Shown here: positions 34,391-46,199 of the stretch, piece after piece | How the letters are laid out: every line of letters starts with the position of its first letter | How positions within the stretch are numbered: the stretch's first letter is position 1 | Program-made: the position numbers and the translations under genes | Source: Tiliqua scincoides | Lineage: Eukaryota > Chordata > Lepidosauria > Squamata > Scincidae | Length of the DNA: 64,000 nt | Assembly (NCBI RefSeq): GCF_035046505.1 | Contig: NC_089822.1 | Location: 266,115,024-266,179,023, forward strand | Direction: 5' to 3' | The notes under the pieces: generated by a model | Database searches by the model: none | Told to the model about the DNA's origin: nothing | Seen by the model: the letters and a program-made list of their open reading frames with translations, nothing else

Positions 34391-37300
34391 CATAAGAACA
34401 GCCCCAATGGATCAGGCCATAGGCCCATCTAGTCCAGCTTCCTGTATCTCACAGCGGCCCACCAAATGCCCCAGGGAGCACACCAGATAACAAGAGACCT
34501 CATCCTGGTGCCCTCCCCTACATCTGGCATTCTGACTTAACCCATTCCTAAAATCAGGAGGTTGCGCATACACATCATGGCTTGTACCCCATAATGGATT
34601 TTTCTTCCAGAAACTTGTCCAATCCCCTTTTAAAGGCGTCTAGGCTAGATGCCAGCACCACATCCTGTGGCAAGGAGTTCCACAGACCGACCACACGCTG
34701 AGTAAAGAAATATTTTCTTTTGTCTGTCCTAACCCGCCCAACACTCAATTTTAGTGGATGTCCCCTGGTTCTGGTATTATGTGAGAGTGTAAAGAGCATC
34801 TCCTATCCACTCTGTCCATCCCCTGCATAATTTTGTATGTCTCAATCATGTCCCCCCTCAAGCGTCTCTTTTCTAGGCTGAAAAGGCCCAAACGCCGTAG
34901 CCTTTCCTCATAAGGAAGGTGCCCCAGCCCCGTAATCATCTTAGTCGCTCTCTTTTGCACCTTTTCCATTTCCACTATGTCTTTTTTGAGATGCGGTGAC
35001 CAGAACTGGACACAATACTCCTGGTGTGGCCTTACCATCGATTTGTACAACGGCATTATAATACTAGCCGTTTTGTTCTCAATACCCTTCCTAATGATCC
35101 CAAGCATAGAATTGGCCTTCTTCACTGCCGCCGCACATTGGGTCGACACTTTCATCGACCTGTCCACCACCACCCCAAGATCTCTCTCCTGATCTGTCAC
35201 AGACAGCTCAGAACCCATCAGCCTATATCTAAAGTTTTGATTTTTTGCCCCAATGTGCATGACTTTACACTTACTGACATTGAAGCGCATCTGCCATTTT
35301 GCTGCCCATTCTGCCAGTCTGGAGAGATCCTTCTGGAGCTCCTCACAATCACTTCTGGTCTTTACCACTCGGAAAAGTTTGGTGTCGTCTGCAAACTTAG
35401 CCACTTCACTGCTCAACCCTGTCTCCAGGTCATTTATGAAGAGGTTGAAAAGCACAGGTCCCAGGACAGATCCTTGGGGCACACCGCTTTTCACCTCTCT
35501 CCATTGTGAAAATTGCCCATTGACACCCACTCTCTGCTTCCTGGCCTCCAACCAGTTCTCAATTCACGAGAGGACCTGTCCTCTAATTCCCTGATTGTGG
35601 AGTTTTTTCAGTAGCCTTTGGTGAGGGACCGTGTCAAACGCCTTCTGAAAGTCCAGATATATAATGTCCACGGGTTCTCCCGCATCCACATGCCTGTTGA
35701 CCTTTTCAAAGAATTCTAAAAGGTTCGTGAGACAAGACTTACCCTTACAGAAGCCATGCTGACTCTCCCTCAGCAAGGCCTGTTCGTCTATGTGTTTTGA
35801 GATCCTATCTTTGATGAGGCATTCCACCATCTTAACCGGTATGGATGTTAGACTGACCGGCCTATAGTTTCCCGGGTTCCCCCTCTTTCCCTTTTTAAAA
35901 ATAGGCGTGACATTTGCTATCCTCCAATCTTCTGGCACCGTGGCCATTTTGAGGGACAAGTTGCATATCTTAGTCAAGAGATCTGCAACTTCATTCTTCA
36001 ATTCCTTAATAACCCTTGGGTGTATGCCATCAGGGCCCGGTGACTTATTGATCTTTAATTTATCAATGAGGTCTGAAACATCTTCTCTTTTAACCTCTAT
36101 CTGACTTAACTTCTCGGTTAGGAGGGGCCGTTCGGGCAGCGGTATCTGCCCGAGGTCTTCTGCCGTGAAGACAGATGCAAAGAACTCATTTAATTTCTCT
36201 GCCATCTCTAAGTCTCCTTTTATCTCCCCTTTCCCTCCCTCACCATCCAGAGGGCCAACCGCTATTCTGGCGGGTTTCCTGCTTCTAACATATTTGAAGA
36301 AGCTTTTATTATTCCCCTTAATGTTGCTGGCCATGCGTTCCTCATAGTCTCTCTTGGCCTCCCATATCACCTTCTTACATTTCTTTTGCCACAGTTTATG
36401 TTCCTTTTTATTCTCCTCATTAGGGCAAGACTTCAATTTACAGAAGGAAGCTTCCTTGCCCTTCACAGCCTCTCTAACTTGGCTGGTTAGCCATGCGGGC
36501 ACCCTCCTGGATTTAGTGGAACCCTTCTTTCTTTGCGGTATACACCTCTGCTGGGCCTCTATTACTGTTGTTTTAAGCAGCCTCCATGCACTCTGGAGAG
36601 ACTGGACTCTTTTTACCCTCCCTTTCAACCTCCTTCTAACCAGCCTCCTCATTTGAGGGAAGTCCGCCCGTCAGAAGTCAAGGGTTTTTGTTAGAGATTT
36701 GCCTGGTATTCTTCCCCCAACGTGCACGTCAAAACGGATCGCAGCATGATCACTGTTCCCCAATGGCTCAGTAACGTTTACATCTCTAACCAGGTCCTGC
36801 GTACCGCACAAAATTAAATCCAGAGTCACCTGTCCTCTGGTGGGCTCCGTGACTAGCTGATCTAAGCCACAGTCATTTAGCACGTCAAGAAATCCGGTTT
36901 CCTTATCGTGACCAGAACACAAATTGACCCAGTCAATATGAGGATAATTGAAGTCCCCCATGATTACAACCCTGTCCTTCCTTGTCACCTCCCTGATCTG
37001 TTTCCTCATTTCAAGGTCCCCATCAGATTTCTGGTCTGGAGGACGATAGCACGCCCCCAGTATTACATCGCTGCACAAGCCTGGTAATTTAACCCACAGA
37101 GATTCTACGGTGGAGTTGGACCCACCTTCAATCTCTACTTTGCTGGATTCTATCCCTTCCTTAACATAAAGGGCCACCCCACCTCCAACACGCCCCTGCC
37201 TGTCCCTCCTGTAGAGTTTATAGCCCGGGATTGCAGTATCCCACTGATTCTCCGCATTCCACCAGGTTTCCGTTATGCCCACTATGTCAATATTTTCCCT

Positions 37301-38696
37301 TGTCACCAGACATTCCAGTTCTCCCACCTTTGCTCGTAGACTTCGGGCATTCGCATAAGAGCATTTATACACGGAATGCCCCAGGATGGGCTGCTTATTC
37401 ACTCCTTTGTCCCCGCATCCTCTCATTTTGCCAAACCGTCTATCACATCCCATCTCCCTACCTTTCCCAATTTCTTCTCCTACCCTGCCTTTGTCTTGTT
37501 GTTCTCTAACCTCCCCATCCTCATCCCATAGGGATGAGGAGTCCCGAACCAGATGCCCCTCGGCTCCTGTCGGCCTTCCCCCAGGGATCAGTTTAAAAGC
37601 TGCTCTGCCACCTTTTTAATGTTATGCGCCAGCAGTCTGGTTCCATTCTGGTTCAAATGGAGCCCGTCCCTCTTGTACAGGCCCCGCTTGTCCCAAAACG
37701 TTCCCCAGTGCCTAACGAATCTAAACCCCTCCTCCCTACACCACCGTCTCATCCACGCATTGAGACCCCTGATCTCCGCCTGCCTAGCTGGCCCTGCGCG
37801 TGGAACAGGTAGCACTTCAGAGAACGCTACCTTTGAGGTCCTGGCTTTCAGCTTCCTGCCTAAAAGCCTAAATTTGGCCTCCAGGACCTCCCAGCTACAC
37901 TTGCCCACATCGTTGGTGCCGACATGCACCACAGCCGCTACCTCTCCCCCAGCACTGTCTACTAGCCTGTCTAGACGAGAAGTGATGTCCGCAACCTTCG
38001 CACCAGGCAAGCAAGTCACCATGCGGTCCTCACATCCGTCGCAAACCCCCCTCTCTATGTTTCTAATAATCGAATCCCCCACTACAAGAAGCCCCCGACC
38101 CCCCTCCCGCCGAGGAGTATCCCGAGTGCGCTCGGATACGGGCCCATCCCCTGGAGAAGGGATCCCCCCAGGGGATTGTTTCCCTCCTCTCCAGGATGAC
38201 GTCCTCCAGTCCCGAGACTTCCCACCCGGGCAGCCGAGGAGCTGCACGCCTGAAGTTGGGACGAAGCCTGATCGTCCCCGGAAGTCTCCCCACGGTCCTC
38301 CTCTGGCTGCCTGCGCTTCTCCAGGTCGGCCACCAAGGCTTCAAGGGAGCGGACGCGTTCCCTGAGACCCTGGAGCTCCTTGCACCAAGGACACACCCAT
38401 GACTTATGCCCCAGAGGCATATAATCATACATGTGGCACTCGATGCAGAACACTGGATAGCCCCCACCCTGCTGCTGGCTGTCTGACTGCATAGCTTTTT
38501 TGTTGTTGTTGTTGTTGTTTTATTTAGGGGTCCTTTTAAAAACCGTACACTGGATAGCAGCCCTCTTCTCAAGGGAAGAGGAAGGGCAGTGTTATGGGGC
38601 CCTGGCCTCCTCGCCCTGCTGCTGAACTCGCCCAGATGCTAAACTCTTGTGCCTTACCTGGCACTTGGTTCCCAGAGGCCACACGCGTCTGCAGAG
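34391..38696 (-). mobile_element. Nearly full-length CR1 LINE
   Basis: On the minus strand, 5' to 3': a 5' leader with an (AAC)n run; ORF1 from MQSDSQQQGG at 38,492 with a CIEC...CPWC zinc motif and coiled coil; a second ORF1 part (38,247-37,588) with an SGNH-esterase core (VVGDSIIRN, HVGTNDVG, DGLHLN); ORF2 endonuclease (37,453-36,671; ANARSLRAK, ITETWW, MGDFNYPHID, NSDHAAI); reverse transcriptase (36,652-34,575); and the 3' UTR ending at 34,391. Breaks: the two ORF1 parts are in different frames. A TGA replaces Arg between endonuclease and reverse transcriptase (C-to-T at a CpG). A TGA replaces Trp after GQVLS. One base is lost near 34,800. It is otherwise intact and very young. Confidence 0.95.
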
Positions 38697-39168
38697 ACTA
38701 GATGGGCCTTTGGCCTGATCCAGTGGGGCTGTTCTTATGTTCTTAAACTACAATTCCCAGGATGCCTTGCAGGTCTCTTGTTATCTGGTGTGCTCCCTGG
38801 GGCATTTGGTGGGCCGCTGTGAGATACAGGAAGCTGGACTAGATGGGCCTATGGCCTGATCCAGTGGGGCTGTTCTTATGAACTACAATTCCCAGGATGC
38901 CTTGCAGGTCTCTTGTTACCTGGTGTGCTCCCTGGGGCATTTGGTGGGCCGCTGTGAGATACAGGAAGCTGGACTAGATGGGCCTATGGCCTGATCCAGT
39001 GGGGCTGTTCTTATGTTCTTAACTACAATTCCCAGGATGCCTTGCAGGTCTCTTGTTATCTGATGTGCTCCCTGGGGCATTTGGTGGGCCGCTGTGAGAT
39101 ACAGGAAGCTGGACTAGATGGGCCTATGGTCTGATCCAGTGGGGCTGTTCTTAAGTTCTTATGTACAC
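38697..39168 (+). repeat. Tandem array of CR1 3'-UTR units (about four)
   Basis: Copies of CTAGATGGGCC...CTGTTCTTATG repeat with periods of 135 and 140 bp. Junctions at 38,747, 38,882 and 39,022 carry ACTACAATTCCCAGGATGCC. The array begins exactly where the full-length CR1 in the opposite orientation ends. Confidence 0.9.
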
Positions 39169-39748
39169 CTAGAGTGTACAGCTGTTGGAGTAGTATCAAT
39201 AGTCAGCACTCCAGTGATTCATGCAGAGACATTTCCCAGCCATTCCTTGAAGTGGTGCCAGGGATAGATCTTGGGGTCTCTTGCACATGAAGCAGGTTCT
39301 CTGACACTGAACTGCAGCTGCTCTGGCCTCGTTTCGTGCTCCAGTGCCTTGCTCAGGGGGTATAAAGGCAGGAGAAGGCCATGCTTGCCTGAATTCCCAG
39401 CCTTCTTGCATAGAGGGTGGTGAGGGGGATAGTTGTGCTTCTGGTTGAGGCTTCCCTTCCGTGTGCCAAGAGGTGGATGAAAGAAAAATGGCTGGTTTCA
39501 TCTCCACAATTATATTCCCAATGGGTGATTCAGTTCAGGTTTCCCGAGCGGTGAGCTTATGCTGTACTCAAATAAGCCAGACTGAGACTTGGGATCCCTG
39601 AAGTTCTTTCTCCAGCACATTCATGTGTGTTGAGTTTAAGAGCTCACCTCTCCCATCCCACTCCCTGCCCTGTTGGGGATGGGGGGCACTTTGAGAAACC
39701 TTGACATTTTGCAGACTGAACTCACGCATCTCCTTGTTTCTTCCCCAG

Positions 39749-39829
39749 AGGAATTTCCCAAATCTGCCTTCATTTCCCAGCTGGAAGAAGGGGAGGCTGC
39801 ATATCTCCAGGAAGAAGCAAAATCAGCAG
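39749..39829 (+). CDS. Gene B KRAB-B-like exon
   Basis: Acceptor CTTGTTTCTTCCCCAG and donor GTAACT flank 81 bp. Joined to KRAB-A it reads EEFPKSAFISQLEEGEAAYL then QEEAKSAG. The phase (two bases in, one base out) fits the exon at 42,531. The upstream intron matches the paralogous intron of gene A (39,540-39,740 against 13,370-13,600). Confidence 0.85.
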
Positions 39830-40029
39830 GTAACTTGCTTGTGCACAGTAATGCTTGTCACAGCAGTAGCTTCAAACCAGAGGGTGCTGGGTGAATGCGG
39901 ACCCTTCAGTACAACAGCAGCTCACCTCTTTATGGGCAACTTGGCATTGGTTAGGAGCCAGCGCAGTCCGTCTCTTGCGTTCTGACCTTGCCACCTGAAA
40001 AAGTGAAAGTGGCAGTGTGATCTGAGTGA

Positions 40030-40338
40030 CTGAGGGCCCAATCCTATCCAATTTTGCTGGTGCAATTGTACCAATGGGGCGTGCACTTCATCCTGCGGTG
40101 GAGGGGCAATCACTGAGGCCTCCTCAAGGTGTGGGAACATGTATTCCTTTACCATGGGGCTGCATTGCAGCTGCACTGGTGCTGGAAAGTTGGATAGGAT
40201 TGGGTCCTCAGCATCAATACAGCTGCAATGCAGCCCGACGTTTCCTCTGTGACTGCCTCCCCCACTACAGGATGCAGTGCACGCCCCATTGCCACGGCTG
40301 CATTAGTGTTGGAATGTTGGATAGGATTGAGCCCTGAG
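40030..40338. repeat. Palindromic MITE, two joined copies
   Basis: The first copy runs GGGCCCAATCCTATCCAATT to AAAGTTGGATAGGATTGGGT (40,030-40,205). A second, partial copy follows to GTTGGATAGGATTGAGCCCT at 40,338. Each arm is the reverse complement of the other over most of its length. Confidence 0.7.
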
Positions 40339-40644
40339 ACCTCCACATTTCCTCTTCTGCTCAAATGGTTATATAGGTTACAAATGACATGACCCAGGCC
40401 CTGCTCACATCTGTAACGAGGAGGCAAGGCATTTGCTATCCATTCTCTGGGGAATCATGCAATGATAAACATATATTCATAGGTTTTAGCATCTATAATG
40501 AAAAGAATAAGGATCCTGACTTACACACTGAAGTCACATTCCCTTTATTCCCTAGTCACATTTATTCCCTTTATTCCCTAGTCACATTCCCTTTATTCTC
40601 AGAATACAGTAGCTTTTGGTTTGGACACAGCCAAACCCATTCCT

Positions 40645-40845
40645 CCTAAGAACATAAGAAGAGCCCTGCTGGATCAGGCCAAAGACCCATCTAGTGCAGC
40701 CTGTATCTCACAGTGGCCCACCAGATGCCCCATTGAGCACACAAGACAACAAGAGACCTGTGTCTTTGTGCCACTCCTTTGCATCTGGCAATCAGAGATA
40801 GGCTATCTCTAAAACCCAGAGACTGCACGTAGTTCTCCTTGGTGA
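40645..40845 (-). mobile_element. CR1 LINE, 3' UTR, older subfamily
   Basis: The plus strand reads CTAAGAACATAAGAAGAGCC through GCACACAAGACAACAAGAGA and an ORF2-proximal end. The AGAGCCCTGCTGGATCAGG variant differs from the young copies. Confidence 0.75.
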
Positions 40846-41556
40846 GCCACCCCTCAAAAAACACCAAACCCTGAACGGTGAGTCACAAATCGTCCCCACC
40901 CAATAAATTCAAGAGCCAAGCTACTGTCACGGTGTTGCAGGTGATGCACTGAGAAGGGTAGAGCTCTACTTTGCAAGTTGCCCCTGAAAGGAGGGCGCTT
41001 GCCTGGAAGGGTTTCGTGGAAGTTGCCTAGAAGTGTCCCCATTCTCCACAGCACCCTCGCAGGTCTTTTGTCCCCAGAGCTCTAGCTGATGCTGGGGCTG
41101 GGGAAGAGAGCAGTGATGTTCTGCTGTCCTTTGATTCCACTTTTTGACTTGCACCACCTCTGAAGACACAGTCCGGATCATGCCTGGTGTTTGATGGACA
41201 TTTGATTTGACGTATCACCTCCCCTCTCCATTGCACTCAAGTCCTCGCCCCATTTTAGCTCCAAATGGCACTGTACCATTGGCTGATATATCTGCCCAGT
41301 ATGGTGGTATCTTTGGTATAAGGGAACTTCTGTGTTGCTCAGACTGTAGCCATTGCAGCAGAGGCATGTAAAACACAGGTTGTGGGAATTATGCTCAGAG
41401 AACAGCTTGGGAGACCTCGTTCCACTTTCCCAGGCTGCAGAGGCTTACTCTTGGGCAAGGGAACAAATATTCCAGAGGCCTGGAGGAGACCTCTGGGACT
41501 GGAGGAGACCTGGAGGAGACCACAGGATGCCATCAGTGCCAATGTATCCTCTAGAG

Positions 41557-42016
41557 CAGGGGTGTCAAAAGTTTTTGGCAGGAGGGCCACTTCATCTCTC
41601 AGACACTATGTCAAGGGCCGGAGGGGGGATTCATTTACATTTAAAATTTGAATAAATTTACATATGTTTACATAAATGAATATATTAAAGATGAACTTAT
41701 ATGAATGAATGAAGGTCTTGCAATAGCTCAAGGCCTATAAAAGGCCTTGCACAAAGCAAGACTGGCCTTTCCTTTGCTGCCGCTACTGCATCACAGACAT
41801 GAAACAGCAAGCAGTGGAGGGAGCCCTCATCCCACAGTTCACATGAGAGGTCAAACAGTTGCCCCCACGCTGAGACCAGTTGTGTCGGGCCAGTGTGGGC
41901 TCCAGCAAATCACCGGAGGGCAAGAGGCTCATTGGAGACTAGGGGCTCCCTGAGGGCCACATTGAGAGGCCTCAAGGGCCACATGTGGCCCCGGGGCCGG
42001 GGTTTGGGCACCCCTG
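41557..42016. mobile_element. hAT-type non-autonomous transposon
   Basis: Ends CAGGGGTGTCAAAAG and GGGTTTGGGCACCCCTG with perfect 8-bp flanks CTCTAGAG (41,549-41,556; 42,017-42,024). It is the same family as 16,929-17,346. Confidence 0.88.
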
Positions 42017-42029
42017 CTCTAGAGATTAG

Positions 42030-42454
42030 CAACTGTTACCCTGCACATGCCTGATCTCGTCTGATCTCGGAAGCTAAGCAAGGTCAGGCCTCGTTAGTAA
42101 GAACATAAGAACAGCCCCACTGGATCAGGCCATAGGCCCATCTAGTCCAGCTTCCTGTATCTCACAGCGGCCCACCAAGTGCCCCAGGGAGCACCCCAGA
42201 TAACAAGAGACCTCATTCTGGTGCCCTCCCTTGCATCTGGTGTTCTGACATAGCCCATTTCTAAAATCAGGAGGTTGTACATGCACATCCTGGCTTGTAA
42301 CCTGTAATGGATTTTTCCTCCAGAAACTTGTCCAAGCCCCTTTTAAAGGCATCCAGGCCAGATGCCATAGTTAGTACTTTGATGGGAGACCGCCTGGGAA
42401 TACTGGGTGCTGCAGGCTTATACCATAGTCTTTCGAGACTGCAGGTTGCCAACC
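42030..42454 (+). repeat. 5S-rRNA-headed SINE interrupted by CR1
   Basis: 5S body at 42,030-42,099, then CR1, then the rest of the body and the LINE-like tail from 42,370 (GTTAGTACTTTGATGGGAGA ... AACC). GTTAGTA occurs on both sides of the CR1. Confidence 0.88.
42100..42369 (-). mobile_element. CR1 LINE, 3' end, nested in the SINE
   Basis: The reverse-orientation CR1 terminus (AAGAACATAAGAACAGCC) begins right after GTTAGTA. The fragment ends in the ORF2 C-terminus, and GTTAGTA is repeated at 42,370-42,376, a 7-bp target duplication. Confidence 0.88.
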
Positions 42455-42530
42455 ATAAATGCCTGGAAGTGTGCATTAGAGGTTCCTTTTCTACACCACA
42501 GTGCTAATCATGATTCCCTCTCAGTTCCAG

Positions 42531-43726
42531 GAGGAAATGGACAAGACGTTGAGGAGAAGACAGAGCCATGTGGGGTGTCAGTGTCCTGGACCGTCCTGGA
42601 TGTGAAGGAAGTGACTTTTGGATACCAAGATGGATCAGGGAGGCAGGAGGGAAGGCCAGCACCTGTCTGGAGGACAGAATGTGTTGCTTGTCAGGGTTAT
42701 GATTTCCATGAAATCCCAGTTCAACAGGAAAGTCAGAAAGGAGAGAGAAGGAATAAGTGTCCTTTGCATGGGGAAACTATCAGTTGTAAATTAAACATTC
42801 ATAAACGCAGCAAAATGTGCACTGGGAAAAAATTCTTTCAGTGCTCTGAGTGGAGAAAGAGCTTTAGCTCAAGCACACTTCTTGGTTCCTATAAACCAAT
42901 CCACACAAGTGAGAAAGCTGCACGTCAAGACAGATTAGAGAAGTGGGAGGGAAACCAGACACAGTTACAGAGAAATAACTCTGATGCTCATCGGGGTGGA
43001 GATTTCAGTGTAATCCCAGGAGATCAAGAAAAAGGAATTGGAACCTGGCAGGAAAAATGCCCCCAAAGTGCAAAGATCTTCAGCAGTAAATCAGAACTTA
43101 GAACACACCAAAAAACCCACACAGGGGAGAAATCGAATAAATGCCTGGAGTGTGGAAAGAACTTCAGCACTAACTCAAGCCTGACTTTGCATCAAAGAAC
43201 CCACACAGGGGAGAAACCATATAAATGCCTGGAGTGCGGAAAGAGCTTCAGTCAGAGCACAGGCCTGACTTTGCATCAGAGAACCCACACAGGGGAGAAG
43301 CCATATCATTGCTTGGAGTGTGGAAAGAGGTTCAGATACAGCTCAGACCTTATTTTGCATCAGAGAACTCATACAGGGGAGAAACCATACACATGCTTGG
43401 AGTGTGGAAAGAGTTTCATAAAGAATGGAAATCTTACTCTCCATCAAAGAACCCACACAGGGGAGAAACCATATAAATGCTTGGAGTGTGGAAAGAGCTT
43501 CAGTGTGAGATCAAGCCTGACTGTGCATCGAAGAACCCACACAGGGGAGAAACCGTATAAATGCTTGGAGTGTGGAAAAAGCTTCAGTCAGAGCTCAAAC
43601 CTGACATTGCATCAAAGAAGCCACACAGGGGAGAAACCCTATAAATGCTTGCAGTGTGGAAAGAGCTTCAGGAAAAGCTCACACCTGACTTTGCATCAGA
43701 GAAGAAACACATTTTCCGCAGAGTAA
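42531..43726 (+). CDS. Gene B terminal exon: C2H2 zinc-finger array
   Basis: Acceptor TTCCCTCTCAGTTCCAG; the exon enters with two bases and reads [14 protein letters not shown]. The linker contains [17 protein letters not shown]. Two degenerate fingers ([12 protein letters not shown]...; [20 protein letters not shown]) precede seven fingers with CLECGKxF cores. Fingers 1-6 are regular. The seventh ([16 protein letters not shown]) has Asn in place of the last zinc-binding His. The stop is at 43,724-43,726. The fragment at 59.5 kb is a copy of this 3' end with the middle fingers missing. Confidence 0.93.
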
Positions 43727-44230
43727 GCCTCCGGAGTAATTGTGCTACCCAGGCAGAATAGTAATCCCAGTGCTGCTTTGCATGTTGGAAGTGTCCAGGC
43801 TGCAAGATCTCTGGCTTTAGCATCTTTGAGCAAAAGAGATGCGCTGGCATGTTCCAAGCATTGGAGATGTCAAAGGACTTGTGCTTGTTTGTTGCTTTGC
43901 CTGCCAACGAGCTTGCATCCGAAGTCTCTGCCAAGTCTCTGCTCTGCTCCGAAGTCTCTGCTCTGTTCTCTGCCAAGCAGTTGGCCTTAGCCATAGAGCA
44001 GCCCGGCTGCACTTGGGTTCTGAGCAGCCATTGTTTCACTGGTTGACTGGTCATGCTGGGGCTGCCATTCACATTATTGCTGCATGTCATGTAATCCAGC
44101 TGTAGCTTTGGGAGTACACAATTCATGTATCTGTACTATGTGTTTTGCTCTTTGAACTGGACTCCACAATGGGGTCTGCTGCCCTTCCCAGTGCCTGGGA
44201 GCAGTTCAAATAAAGAACTCCTTGTAAGTC
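43727..44230 (+). other. Gene B 3' UTR
   Basis: The region from the stop codon to just past AATAAA contains no other feature. Its first 250 bp are repeated at 59,720-59,950. Confidence 0.55.
44209..44214 (+). terminator. Polyadenylation signal AATAAA of gene B
   Basis: A canonical AATAAA in GTTCAAATAAAGAACTCCTT lies 483 bp after the stop codon. It is followed by a GT-rich stretch (GGGTTGGTCATGTCC). Confidence 0.55.
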
Positions 44231-44741
44231 AACCATGGGTTGGTCATGTCCTTTCCTTGGCATCCAGAAGCCCTTCAAAGCCCATGGCCTGGGCATGCAC
44301 TTGTGGAAAGAGCTTCTGATGGAATAGGAGCTTCTTTACGTGAAAAAATTCCACATGGAGTTTCAGTATCACCTGCAAATAGAATGATGAGCATTACGGT
44401 GTCTGTGAGAATTGAAGCCAAAAATAATTTCTCGAAAGAACAAATGATGACAGTGTACAAAGAGAATGTTAAATCTGAGCAAACTATAATGCAAGAAAAC
44501 TTGTTCATTCATTTACTCAAAGAAATTACATACGTGTCAATATTGAATAGAATGTAGGAATGTCCAGTTCATGCTTAAGATTAAAATCGCACACAAATAA
44601 CCAAATACAGCTGTGATCTTCCCTGCAAGTCATTTTCTCCCCCCTGTCTCAACACCAGAGGTGTGATTGGTCAGAGGTTTGGGGTGGGCATAAGGTGGTC
44701 TCCCTTCACACAGCGCATACTTAGCCTGTAGAATTCATTGC

Positions 44742-45225
44742 CATAAGAATAGCCCCACTGGATCAGGCCATAGGCCCATCTAGTCCAGCTTCCTGTATCT
44801 CACACCGGCCCACCAAAAGCCCCAGGGAGCACACCAGACAACAAGAGACCTCATCCTGGCGCCCTCCCTTCCATCTGGCATTCTGACATAACTCATTTCT
44901 AAAATCAGGAGTTGCACATACACATCATGGCTTGTAACCAGTAATGGACTTCTCCAGAAATGTGTCCAATCCCCTCTTAAAGGCATCCAGGCAAGATGCC
45001 ATCACTACTTCCTGTGGCAAGGAGTTCCACAGACTAATTACACTCTGGGTAAAGAAATATTTCTTTTGTCTGTCCCAACACTCAACTTTCGTGGCTGTCC
45101 CCTGGTTCTGGAGTTGTGTGAGAGGGAAAAGAGCATCTCTCTCTCTCCACTCTGCCCTTCCCCTGCATAATTTTGTATGTCTCAATCATGTCCCACGAAA
45201 GTCCCCTCCAGGCGCCTCTTTTCTA
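44742..45225 (-). mobile_element. CR1 LINE 3' end, older subfamily
   Basis: The minus strand encodes a decayed ORF2 C-terminus (KYFFTQSVISLWNSLPQEVV, ASCLDAFKRGLDTF) and the 3' UTR to GGCTATTCTTATGG. It shares EVVMASCLD with the 8.4-kb copy. Confidence 0.85.
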
Positions 45226-45319
45226 GGCTGACACCCAAAGCATCCATGAGCTTTTCTGTCCCGCGTGGCTCGCTTGATGCGCCCTCTGATCGGATCAGCC
45301 TTGGAGAACCCGAAGAGGA

Positions 45320-45480
45320 GGCGGTGGCGTAGCCAGAGGGGGGGCAAAGCACAAGCACCTACTTTTGCAGGGAGTGTTTTGCTCCCACCGCCCAGAATGG
45401 CTCCGAAGGGGCCGCTTGCACGCTGCGGTGAGGCACCTGCAAAACCTGGAGCTTGGTCCCCCTATGGCTACGCCACTGAG
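45320..45480. mobile_element. MITE with GTGGCGTAGCCA ends
   Basis: The left end GGTGGCGTAGCCAGAGGGG is mirrored by CCCCTATGGCTACGCCACTG. It is related to repeats at 19.5 and 25.4 kb. Superfamily not determined; the ends resemble hAT-type MITEs. Confidence 0.5.
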
Positions 45481-45484
45481 AGAA

Positions 45485-46120
45485 GGGGATGCCCAGCCTG
45501 GGAGTTGCAGGTCCAGCCTCTCTAAGGGTTAAGAGGAGTGACTCCGGTTCCCTAGAGGGGGAAAGGGGAGGGGAAAGGTGCTTGATTGTCACTTCCTGCC
45601 CCACCCCCTTCCTTTGCTTCCCCCACACAGGTATGTGGAGTCTGCAGGCAGCCCTTCTGGTGGGTCCAGGTGCAGTGGGGGGAAGGGGAGTCCCAGGGCT
45701 GGGGGGGGGTGGAAAGGAGGAGAGAGGAGGGGGAGGGGAGTGAGGCACAAACAGCCCCCCCCACAGCCTCCCTCCCCCCTTTCCATGGGGATTCGGGGTC
45801 TTCTTGGGGGCAGCTGCTCCTCCCACGTGGTTTTGTGAAGGGGGAGGGGAGTGAGGCACAACAATCCCCCCAGGCTCCCCCCCTTTGCATGGTACATTTG
45901 GGGTCTGCTTAGGGGCATAGTTTCATGTCTCTGGTGGGGGTTTGGGGGGGCAGGGTGGGAACCAGCCAGGAAGGGGAGGGGGGCATCAGCACTGAGGCCC
46001 CTGCAAAGAACTGCAGGGTGTGGAGGCTACACTGGAGGGCAGCACTGTAGCCCTGGAGCTCTGCCCCTGGGACTGAGGGGTGGCAGGTGTGTTTGTGCTG
46101 TGTTGTCTTTTCAGTGTCTC
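45485..46120 (+). promoter_or_regulatory. Gene C promoter region
   Basis: Conserved with genes A and B: GGTTAAGAGGAGTGACTCCG, GCATGGTACATTTGGGGTCT, TCTCTGGTGGGGGTTTGG and GGGCAGGGTGGGAACCAG. It is very G-rich with long G and C runs. An internal duplication repeats the GAGTGAGGCACAA block at 45,739 and 45,849. Confidence 0.55.
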
Positions 46121-46199
46121 TCTCTCACATGGGGTTGTGTCCTCTGAACTGTTGCCAGTGTCTTTACCAGGGACTTAAATTGACGCAGGTGGGATAAAA

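Noticed and set aside
34977-35594. Plus-strand frames of 71-161 codons in the CR1
   Set aside because: They recur identically opposite ORF2 in the other CR1 copies; they are antisense shadows.
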